From positions 1-55,092 of the forward strand of contig JAGBJJ010000037.1 of NCBI GenBank assembly GCA_017934525.1: a stretch of 55,092 bases of DNA, written 5' to 3'. Each line of letters begins with the position of its first letter. Position 1 is the first letter of the stretch. The notes under the pieces are model-generated. The model was not told where the DNA came from and did not search any database. It worked only from the letters and a program-made list of their open reading frames with translations. This DNA is from Prevotella sp. (GTDB lineage: Bacteria; Bacteroidota; Bacteroidia; Bacteroidales; Bacteroidaceae). The translations under genes and the position numbers were made by a program. Positions 25,160-32,427 of this stretch are shown one piece after another.

Positions 25160-27445
25160 TTACATGTCAAACGTGGCCGAGAAGCGCACGTTGCGCCCCT
25201 CCTCAGGCACATAGCCCGTGGTACTGACGGCATACATGTAGTAGGTCTTGTCGAAGATGTTGTTGAAGTTCAGCTGCAGTTTCCACGTCTTGAAACGGTA
25301 GCTCACCATGGCGTTGCAGACGGCGTACGGGTCGAACGTCATCGTGTTGGCAGCGTTCACATAGACCTTGCTCGACGAGTTGAACCCCACGCCGGCTTTC
25401 AGCCCGCGCAGAGCGTGGTCGAAGTCGTAGAACACCCAGCCGTAGGCCATGTGCATGGGCGCATGCTGCAGATAGTTGCCGGCCTGTGTGTTGGCGGCAT
25501 ACTCGGTCACAGAAAACTCGCGTAGCTTGGCAATGGTGAGCGAGTAACCGGCATCGATGGTCAGCTGGTCGACGGGCATGGCCGTAAAGCTGAGCTCCAG
25601 ACCCTTTGAGTCGGCACGCCCCACCTGGCCCGAGACGTTGTACTCTGTGCCGTCGATGGTGTGCTTGCCCAGGTTCTGCACCATGTTGTTTTTCACGATG
25701 TAGAAAGCCGAGAAGTCGGCCTGCAGGCGGTTGCCGAAGCTGATGTGCGAGCCAACCTCAAACTGATGTCCCGAGATGGGCTTGAAGATGCTGCCGTTCA
25801 CGTCGCCGCTCAGGCGCTTGCCGCTGTTGTCTACATAGATGTAGCCGTCGCTCACGGCCGTGCGGGTGGGTTTGAAGAAACTGCTGGCCGAAGCGTAGAC
25901 GTTGACATTGTCGGTGAACTCATAGAGGGCACTCAGACGATAGGTCAGCGCATTGTTGTGCTCACTGGTCTTCGGGTCTTTCTTGACGATGGTCTTGTCG
26001 TTGCTATAGGCCATCTGGTAGTTGCGGTGGAAGTGGTCATAGCGCAGGCTGGCCAGCACAGTAAACTGCGGGGTGATATGCAGATAGTCGCCCACCTGCA
26101 GGCTGTAGGTCTGCTCCCACTCCAGCGAGCGCTTCTGGAAGGGCACGTCGATGTGGCCCTGGTTCAGCTGCGGTTCGCGCACGCCCAGCAGGGCGTTCTT
26201 GCCGGGGCCGCTGGCTGCCGAGCCATAGCTGCTGCGCCAGCGGGGCAGATACATGTTCGAGTAGTTAGCCGAGAAGAGCAGGTCGTGCTTCACCTCGCCG
26301 GTGAGTGCCTTTCCGTGCAGTTCCAGCTGGTTCTGCAGCAGGTTCACCTCGTAGTCGAAGAGGAAGCCCGTGCGTTTCAGCGTGTCGGTGTTGATGTAGG
26401 TCTTATTATTCCCGTTCATATAATAGTGCTTATAGATGGGCTCACTCGACGTCAGATAGCTCAGGCCCTCGCTGGCATAGTAGCTCAGGTCGTCATAATA
26501 ATAAGAAAGGTGGTCGACGAGCTTCCATCCGCTATGGCCGAAGAGGTGGGTGTACTTCAGCGAGAGCGTCACGTCCTTGTCGGTCAGGTGGTCCAGCGGG
26601 TCGTTGAAGCGTGTGCGGCGGTCGATGTACGAAGGTATGTCGCCAGCCTCCCAGACGGTTTTGCCGTTCAGGTCCTTCACGTCATACTGGAAGTGAGGCT
26701 GACCCGTGTCGGTGCCATAATAGTCGTCCTTGGCCTGCGTGCTGAACTGCAGCTTGTCCCAGTCCGTCAGGCGGAAGTCGAGAGCCAGCCAGGCGTTGTA
26801 AGCCTTGTTGTCGGTGTGGCGCCAGCCGTCGCCGCCGTTCATCGAGAAGTCGGCACGGAAGTTCACGCCGCGGGCTATGGCGCCGCTGGCACCACCCTCC
26901 ACTGAATAGCGGCCCCATGAGCCAATACTCATGCCGGCATTGATGTGCTGCCGGGCCGTGGGCTGTTTGTGGATGACGTTCACCACGCCACCCAGGGCCG
27001 AGTGGCCGAACATCACTGAGGCGGCACCTTTCAGCACCTCGACGCTCTGCACCGATGCCAGCGAAGTGCTCGGTGCCGACTGGTAGAGGTTGTGGCGCTC
27101 GTCGCGTATGCCGTCGTTGAGCAATACGAAGTCAGAGAAGCCGCGAATGGTGAAATAAAGGAAACCGCCGTAGGAGTTGATGGGGCGTATGCCAGTGGTG
27201 ACGCGGGCGGCATCGTTCAGGTCGCGCAGACCGAGAAGCTCAATCTTGGGGCGCTCCACGCTCGACACGGTGATGGGGGCCTTATCGAGCGGCACGGGCA
27301 GTTTGCCCACGTCTGACGGCTGATGGCGGATGCTCGAGATGACAACTTCGTTGAGGTGTAGCGTAGTGTCGTTGTCAAGTCCTTCTGCAACGGCACTGCC
27401 TGCACACATGCCCATAAGGGCAGCAGCAAAAAGCTTTGCTTTCAT
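25160..27445 (-). CDS. TonB-dependent receptor (siderophore-receptor type, XusA-like)
   Basis: A 761-residue outer-membrane receptor with signal peptide ending GSAVA, an N-terminal LHLNEVVISS TonB-box-like stretch, the plug (FLYFTIRGFSDFVLLNDGI, VEVLKGAASVMFGHSALGGVVN) and a barrel ending RNVRFSATFDM with an aromatic near the end. The RGF motif and GAASVMFGHS belong to the siderophore-type receptors rather than BtuB. It is the first gene after riboswitch 2 (about 70 nt leader) and is followed by the PepSY membrane protein. Substrate: a corrinoid or cobalt/iron chelate by context. Confidence 0.92.
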   Translation of the reverse strand: MKAKLFAAALMGMCAGSAVAEGLDNDTTLHLNEVVISSIRHQPSDVGKLPVPLDKAPITVSSVERPKIELLGLRDLNDAARVTTGIRPINSYGGFLYFTIRGFSDFVLLNDGIRDERHNLYQSAPSTSLASVQSVEVLKGAASVMFGHSALGGVVNVIHKQPTARQHINAGMSIGSWGRYSVEGGASGAIARGVNFRADFSMNGGDGWRHTDNKAYNAWLALDFRLTDWDKLQFSTQAKDDYYGTDTGQPHFQYDVKDLNGKTVWEAGDIPSYIDRRTRFNDPLDHLTDKDVTLSLKYTHLFGHSGWKLVDHLSYYYDDLSYYASEGLSYLTSSEPIYKHYYMNGNNKTYINTDTLKRTGFLFDYEVNLLQNQLELHGKALTGEVKHDLLFSANYSNMYLPRWRSSYGSAASGPGKNALLGVREPQLNQGHIDVPFQKRSLEWEQTYSLQVGDYLHITPQFTVLASLRYDHFHRNYQMAYSNDKTIVKKDPKTSEHNNALTYRLSALYEFTDNVNVYASASSFFKPTRTAVSDGYIYVDNSGKRLSGDVNGSIFKPISGHQFEVGSHISFGNRLQADFSAFYIVKNNMVQNLGKHTIDGTEYNVSGQVGRADSKGLELSFTAMPVDQLTIDAGYSLTIAKLREFSVTEYAANTQAGNYLQHAPMHMAYGWVFYDFDHALRGLKAGVGFNSSSKVYVNAANTMTFDPYAVCNAMVSYRFKTWKLQLNFNNIFDKTYYMYAVSTTGYVPEEGRNVRFSATFDM

Positions 27446-27513
27446 AATAAATAGATTTTAATAACGTTAATAATAATCCCCCTGACCCCGGAGAGACAGT
27501 TACTTATAAGATA

Positions 27514-27700
27514 AAGGCAGGTCTCCTGACTTCCCCCAGAAAAGCACGCCTTCCCAATGAACAACAGAAAAAGTAAATCATCAGTGGCTTTGTTGAGCTT
27601 CTCAAAATGGAGGTTACAGTAGCGGGCACTGTCCAGGATTTTCACCTGATTCCCTTTTAAAGTCAAGGCCTCAGAGGCCACGACTACCCAAATCCGGGTG
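27514..27700 (-). promoter_or_regulatory. cobalamin riboswitch 2
   Basis: On the minus strand: TTTAAAAGGGAATCAGGTG, CAGTGCCCGCTACTGTAA, GCCACTGATG, TGGGAAGGCG and the B12 box AGTCAGGAGACCTGCC (27516-27531). All core elements of the cobalamin aptamer are in order. It controls the TonB receptor and PepSY genes. Confidence 0.95.
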
Positions 27701-27708
27701 CAAAGGTA
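27701..27708 (-). promoter_or_regulatory. -7 element upstream of riboswitch 2
   Basis: TACCTTTG on the minus strand abuts GCACCCG, identical to the element before riboswitches 1 and 3. I see no good TTTG at the right distance upstream. The plus-strand promoter of fabK lies only 42 bp away, so the two are divergent. Confidence 0.55.
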
Positions 27709-27750
27709 CAAAGTTTTTCAAAAGATTATGCATTATTTACAAAAAAATTG

Positions 27751-27758
27751 TATCTTTG
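27751..27758 (+). promoter_or_regulatory. -7 element of the fabK gene
   Basis: TATCTTTG on the plus strand, 25 bp before the ATG at 27784, fits TAnnTTTG. The -33 element is weak. The gene therefore has its own promoter and no riboswitch. Confidence 0.5.
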
Positions 27759-27783
27759 CAAGCAAATTAGTGTTTAAGCGAGT

Positions 27784-28728
27784 ATGAAAGCAAACAGAAT
27801 CACAGAATTGTTTGGGATTCAGTATCCCATTGTGGCGGGCGGCATGGTGTGGTGCTCGTCGTGGCGACTGGCTTCGGCCGTGAGCAACGCAGGCGGATTG
27901 GGTCTGCTCGGAGCAGGCAGTCTGCCGCCGGAACTGCTGCGCGAGCACATCCGCAAGATGAAGGAGGCCACGCAGAAGCCCTGGGGCGTCAACCTGCCGA
28001 TGATGAACCCTAAGGCCGACGAGATGGTCGACGTCATCCTGAGCGAAGGCGTGAAGATAGTGTTCACCTCGGCCGGTTCGCCGAAGAAGTACACTGCCCG
28101 GTTCCACGAGGCAGGCATCAAAGTGGCCCACGTGGTGGCCAGCAGCAAGTTTGCCCGCAAGTGCGAGGAGGCCGGTGTTGACGCCGTGGTAGCCGAGGGC
28201 TTCGAGGCCGGCGGCCACAACGGCAAGGAGGAAACGTCGACAATGGTGCTCATACCCGAGTGCCGCCGTGCCACGTCGCTGCCCCTCATCGCTGCCGGCG
28301 GCATCGGCTCTGGCCAAGCCATGATGGCGGCCATGGCACTGGGTGCCGAGGGCGTGCAGATAGGCACTCTCTTCGCCCTCAGCCAGGAGAGCTCGGCCAG
28401 CGAGGCCTTCAAGCAGCGCTGCGTAGAACTGCAAGAGGGCGACACCATGCTGGCCCTGAAGCGCCTATCCCCCACCCGTCTCATCAAAAATGCTTTCTAC
28501 GACCGCATGACGCAGGCCGAAGAGGCTGGGGCCACGGCCGACGAGCTGCGTGAGCTCATCGGCTTCGGGGCCACGCGCCGCGGCATCTTCGAGGGCGACG
28601 TGGAAAACGGCGAGCTGGAGATTGGCCAGGTGGCCTCGGCCGTCAGTGAGATTAAGCCCGTCAGCCAGATTGTCAGCGAGCTTGTCAGCGACTTCGAAGC
28701 CACGCGCCAACGACTGCTGAACATGTAA
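27784..28728 (+). CDS. fabK: FabK-type enoyl-ACP reductase / nitronate monooxygenase family
   Basis: A 314-residue FMN-dependent TIM-barrel protein. PIVAGGMVWCSSWRLA at the start, VVAEGFEAGGHNG in the middle and IAAGGIGSGQAM with GVQIGT later are the FMN and catalytic-loop motifs shared by FabK and nitronate monooxygenases; the AGGHNG His is catalytic. In Bacteroidales the chromosomal copy normally serves as the enoyl-ACP reductase of fatty-acid synthesis. It lies alone between two riboswitch-controlled operons, with its own promoter, so its position is probably accidental. FabK is the better guess; nitronate monooxygenase is the alternative. Confidence 0.8.
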   Translation: MKANRITELFGIQYPIVAGGMVWCSSWRLASAVSNAGGLGLLGAGSLPPELLREHIRKMKEATQKPWGVNLPMMNPKADEMVDVILSEGVKIVFTSAGSPKKYTARFHEAGIKVAHVVASSKFARKCEEAGVDAVVAEGFEAGGHNGKEETSTMVLIPECRRATSLPLIAAGGIGSGQAMMAAMALGAEGVQIGTLFALSQESSASEAFKQRCVELQEGDTMLALKRLSPTRLIKNAFYDRMTQAEEAGATADELRELIGFGATRRGIFEGDVENGELEIGQVASAVSEIKPVSQIVSELVSDFEATRQRLLNM

Positions 28729-28760
28729 TGTCTGCCCCTCATTCTTGTAGAGACCATGAT

Positions 28761-28820
28761 GAATTTTGGCCAGAATTAAGATGATTTTGGCCAAAATTCA
28801 TTTTATTCTGGCCAAAATTC
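28761..28820. repeat. three palindromic repeats with exact 21-bp spacing
   Basis: Three copies of a palindrome like TTTTGGCCAAAATT lie at about 28761-28777, 28784-28798 and 28805-28820. The GGCC centres are at 28769.5, 28790.5 and 28811.5, exactly 21 bp apart, or two helical turns. They sit after fabK and about 80 bp before riboswitch 3. They could be operators bound on one DNA face, an intergenic repeat family, or part of the fabK terminator. Confidence 0.7.
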
Positions 28821-28872
28821 GCAGCCAAGATGCTGCTGCTGCAAAACTGGTGCATATTTTTCCCTGTTTTTC

Positions 28873-28904
28873 CTTGCTCGTTTCCGAAATTATATGTACC
28901 TTTG
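28873..28904 (+). promoter_or_regulatory. promoter of the riboswitch-3 operon
   Basis: CTTG (28873-28876), 20 bp, TACCTTTG (28897-28904). This is one mismatch from the Bacteroidetes consensus, with the -7 element identical to those before riboswitches 1 and 2. Confidence 0.7.
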
Positions 28905-29090
28905 CACCCGCAAATTGGAAACCTGCCCCGCCGCGATGGGGCTGGTGAAAGGGAATCGGGTGGAAATCCCGGACAGTACCTGCTGCTGTGATCCTCATTT
29001 AATAAGAGGTCTGCTTGTATAAAGCCACTGGTGATTTTTTCACATCGGGAAGGCCAAAGCAGACTGGGGAAAGTCAGAAGACCTGCCAAT
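28905..29090 (+). promoter_or_regulatory. cobalamin riboswitch 3
   Basis: Plus-strand aptamer: GGTGAAAGGGAATCGGGTGG, ACAGTACCTGCTGCTGTGA (the GCCCGC junction here reads ACCTGC), GCCACTGGTG, CGGGAAGGCC and the B12 box AGTCAGAAGACCTGCC (29072-29087). A small hairpin (CCGCT/AGCGG, about 29113-29131) lies between it and the ATG at 29162 and could form part of the expression platform. It heads the TonB-CbiK-TonB-PduO-CobD operon. Confidence 0.95.
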
Positions 29091-29161
29091 ATATATAAAA
29101 AAGGTATACGCACCGCTCAGGAATAAGCGGCAGCGAAAATAAGCAGTCTTACAAATACAGA

Positions 29162-31318
29162 ATGACACGTCGACTAGGTGTGGCGGCAGCCTTCGTACTG
29201 CTGACCGTGAATATGATGGCACAGAAAACTCTTGAAGGCGACAGCCTGCAGGAGGTGGTTGTCACGGGTACCGGCACGCAGCACCTGCTGCACAATGCGC
29301 CCGTACAGACCGAAGTGATTACCAGCCGCATGCTGCGCCAGTATGGCGGGCGCTCCATTGAGGATATTCTCAGCGGTCTCTCTGCCTCGTTTGCCTTCGC
29401 CGAAGGCGACATGGGTTCGCAGATGCAGATGAACGGCCTGGGCAACTCATATATTCTGGTGCTCGTAGACGGCAAGCGCCTCCACGGCGACGTGGGCGGC
29501 GAGAACGACCTGAGCCTCATCGACCCGCACAACATAGAGAAGATTGAGATTGTTAAGGGAGCCTCGAGTGCCCTTTACGGCAGCGATGCCATTGCGGGTG
29601 TCATCAACATCATCACGAAGAAGCACAATGAGGCCCTGCTTGTGGAGAACACCACCCGCGTGGGCAGCTATGGCGACGTGCGCCAGCACAACGGCCTCGG
29701 GCTGGGTTCCGGACAGTGGAAGAGCTACACCAACTTCCAGGCTCAGCATTCCGACGGGTGGCAGAACACGGCGGTGGAGTGGACGCCCTCGTCAGCAACA
29801 CCGGTGACTGACTCACGCAACAAGACTGTAAACCGCCACACTAACTGGCAACTCTCCGAACAGCTCACATTTACGCTCAACCCGCAGTTGGAACTATATG
29901 CCAGCGGCTCCTACTACCGCAAAGGCATCTACCGCCCCAAAGGCAAATACCCGAAATACGATGTGAAGACCTTCGACATGAAATATCGCAACGCCTCGGC
30001 ATCGATAGGCGGCAAATGGACCACGGAAAGGAAAGACGTCGTGACACTCGACGTAGACTGGAACAGCCATGCCTACTACCATGCCTTCACCTCGACCACA
30101 CTGGCTGAAGGCTTCGACGAGACAGGACGCTTTGTGCTCGACTTCCCTTACTTTGCCGGACAACAACTGCTGCAGAGCAACCAGCAGCGCACCATGGCTC
30201 ATCTGAAAGGCGTCTTCGCCTTGGGCGAGTCCCACCGGCTGAGCACAGGTCTGGAAGCCCGCTACGACTATCTGGAGGCACCCACCAGCATTGCCGGCCG
30301 CACGGCCAGCGACAACACCGAGGCCCTCTACCTGCAAGACGAGTGGCAGCTCCTTGCCGGACAGGGCACTACCAAGGCTCTCACCCTCACCCCGGGGCTG
30401 CGTCTGAACCGCAACGAGGTGTTCGGCTTCAGGCTCACGCCAAAGTTCTCGGCCATGCTGCGACTGGGCACCCTGCGCCTGCGCGCCTCATGGAGCCAGG
30501 GATTCAAGACGCCCACACTGAAGGAGACCAACTACCGCTACCTGCGCGAGATGACCACCGTCATCATGTACTTAGGCAATAAGAAGCTGAATGCACAGAC
30601 GTCGAACTACTATTCGCTTAATGCTGAATACACGCTGGGCGGGCTGAACCTCACGGCGACGGGCTATCTGAACCGCGTAGACAATATGATTACGCTGGTG
30701 ACCATTCCACGCTCGGAGGCACCGGCCGAGTACCGACAGCAGTATGGCGAGATGCTCGGCAAGGTGCGTCGCTATGAGAACATGGAGGATGCCCGCACCT
30801 ATGGCCTCGACTTCAGCCTGCGCTACACCCACCGCGACTTCAGCTGCGGACTGAGCTACAGCTATCTCGACACCGACGCACACGTCTACGACAACACACA
30901 CGAGCGACTTGAGAAGGTCACTATCGACGGCATGGCCCACCATAAGGGCAGCGTCTTCGCTACCTGGCAACATGTGTTCTCGCCATCTTACAAGTTGGGA
31001 CTCGGCCTCTACGGACGCTTCTCGAGCAAACGCTACTACCAGCTTGACGGCGACGGCGACGGATTCCATACCTGGCGCTTGTCGACCACCCACGATCTGG
31101 GCCACTCGCGCCGGTTCGACTACCGCGTGGAAGCTGGCATAGACAATCTGCTGAACTACTGCGACCGCACGCCCCATGGCCTGCATCTGGGCACCACCAC
31201 GCCCGGCCGCACCGTCTATGCCACACTGACCGTGCGCTTCAAGGAAGGAAAACGAACAAAATTCACAAATAACTCAAAGTCTAATTTTAAACAAAAACAA
31301 CAAGATGAAGAAGATTAA
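29162..31318 (+). CDS. TonB-dependent receptor (HmuR/BtuB-like) with C-terminal extension
   Basis: A 718-residue outer-membrane receptor with signal peptide ending NMMAQ, TonB-box region LQEVVVTGTGT, and plug motifs MQMNGLGNSYILVLVDGKRL and VKGASSALYGSDAIAGVIN. The barrel's natural end is VYATLTVRF, but the frame runs on for about 22 polar residues (KEGKRTKFTN...) and overlaps the CbiK lipoprotein gene by 14 nt. Barrel proteins normally end at the aromatic residue of the beta-signal, so the tail is odd. It follows riboswitch 3 directly. It is a paralogue of the receptor at 32428-34503. Confidence 0.92.
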   Translation: MTRRLGVAAAFVLLTVNMMAQKTLEGDSLQEVVVTGTGTQHLLHNAPVQTEVITSRMLRQYGGRSIEDILSGLSASFAFAEGDMGSQMQMNGLGNSYILVLVDGKRLHGDVGGENDLSLIDPHNIEKIEIVKGASSALYGSDAIAGVINIITKKHNEALLVENTTRVGSYGDVRQHNGLGLGSGQWKSYTNFQAQHSDGWQNTAVEWTPSSATPVTDSRNKTVNRHTNWQLSEQLTFTLNPQLELYASGSYYRKGIYRPKGKYPKYDVKTFDMKYRNASASIGGKWTTERKDVVTLDVDWNSHAYYHAFTSTTLAEGFDETGRFVLDFPYFAGQQLLQSNQQRTMAHLKGVFALGESHRLSTGLEARYDYLEAPTSIAGRTASDNTEALYLQDEWQLLAGQGTTKALTLTPGLRLNRNEVFGFRLTPKFSAMLRLGTLRLRASWSQGFKTPTLKETNYRYLREMTTVIMYLGNKKLNAQTSNYYSLNAEYTLGGLNLTATGYLNRVDNMITLVTIPRSEAPAEYRQQYGEMLGKVRRYENMEDARTYGLDFSLRYTHRDFSCGLSYSYLDTDAHVYDNTHERLEKVTIDGMAHHKGSVFATWQHVFSPSYKLGLGLYGRFSSKRYYQLDGDGDGFHTWRLSTTHDLGHSRRFDYRVEAGIDNLLNYCDRTPHGLHLGTTTPGRTVYATLTVRFKEGKRTKFTNNSKSNFKQKQQDEED

Positions 31319-32420
31319 GTATCTTTTGATTGCCATGTTGGCAATGATGACGACAACGACTTTCGTGGCTTGCAGCGACGATGATGACGACAACATCAAC
31401 GAAAACATCGCCCGCTACCAGAATGAGGTAGACCAGGTGGTACGCTCGCAGAAGAAGAACAACAAGGCCATCCTGCTCGTGGCTTTCGGCTCTACCTGGC
31501 AGCAGGCTTACGACGCCTTCGACCTGACCCGCGCTGAGTATGAGAAGGAGTTCGCCGGCTACGACGTCTACCTCAGTTTCTCAAGCGCCATCTGCATCAA
31601 CCGTGCCCGTGCAGCCGAGAACACCGCTGCCCGCTCGTTCTATGAGCCCAAGTACTGGCTCGAGGCTTTCGGCCGCGTGCAGTATTCTGAAATCATTGTG
31701 CAGTCTATGCAGGTCATCCCGGGCGAGGAGTTCAGCCGCGTGGTGAACGCCATGAAAGACTTTGGCAACAACAGCAATGGCGACCTCGACGACAAGTACA
31801 TGTCGCAGGTAGTGCTGAAGCTCGGCATGCCCCTGATGTACACCGTGCAGGATGCCTCCACTCTGGCCACGGCCCTGGACAACAACTTCTCGAAATACGC
31901 ACAGAAGGGCGCTATGACCTTCATGGGCCACGGCAACCCCGACGAATATGACACTTACAAGGCCAACGTGCGCTACACCCAGCTGGAGACGGCCCTGCAG
32001 AAGCTGAACAAGAACTACTTCGTGGGCACCGTCGACATGGTCGACAACTACAAGGTGCAGGTGCACAAGCGCATGATGGCCAACGGACTGAACAGCGGCA
32101 ACGTCTACTGCGCTCCCCTGATGTCGATTGCCGGTGACCACGCTCACAACGACATGGCCGACAAGGAGATGATTCCTGAAGGTGTCAAGACATTTGCTGA
32201 CCTCGAGCCGAACGATGACGGCGAGGTGGAGGACTGCAGCTGGCGCGCCTACTTCGACATGGCTGGCTATAACATCGATGACAACACCTTCAAGGACAAC
32301 GGCAACGACGCCCTGGTGAAAGGTCTGCTGGAGTACAGCAACATCCGCGCCCTCTACAAGAACCACACCCGCAACGCCGAGACCGTAGACTTCTATCACT
32401 CGATGTACCCCGAGGAATAA
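31305..32420 (+). CDS. cbiK: CbiK-type chelatase lipoprotein, predicted surface-exposed
   Basis: A 371-residue CbiK-family lipoprotein. The lipobox FVAC gives lipidated Cys23, followed by SDDDDD, the same export signal as on the DUF4374 lipoprotein, so it should face outward. The chelatase core follows: KAILLVAFGST, Glu142 in PGEEFS, His209 in FMGHGNPDE and His279 in AGDHAHND, all three catalytic/metal positions retained. It is about 100 residues longer than cytosolic CbiK because of the N-terminal linker, an insertion near 150-165 and an acidic insertion after 290. It is sandwiched between two TonB receptors, the place usually held by a ligand-capturing surface lipoprotein. Confidence 0.88.
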   Translation: MKKIKYLLIAMLAMMTTTTFVACSDDDDDNINENIARYQNEVDQVVRSQKKNNKAILLVAFGSTWQQAYDAFDLTRAEYEKEFAGYDVYLSFSSAICINRARAAENTAARSFYEPKYWLEAFGRVQYSEIIVQSMQVIPGEEFSRVVNAMKDFGNNSNGDLDDKYMSQVVLKLGMPLMYTVQDASTLATALDNNFSKYAQKGAMTFMGHGNPDEYDTYKANVRYTQLETALQKLNKNYFVGTVDMVDNYKVQVHKRMMANGLNSGNVYCAPLMSIAGDHAHNDMADKEMIPEGVKTFADLEPNDDGEVEDCSWRAYFDMAGYNIDDNTFKDNGNDALVKGLLEYSNIRALYKNHTRNAETVDFYHSMYPEE

Positions 32421-32427
32421 TAAGGTA

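Noticed and set aside
28766-28948. Small gene starting MARIKMILAKIHF between fabK and riboswitch 3
   Set aside because: Its repetitive start is just the 21-bp palindrome repeat read in frame, and it would run through the promoter and into the riboswitch.
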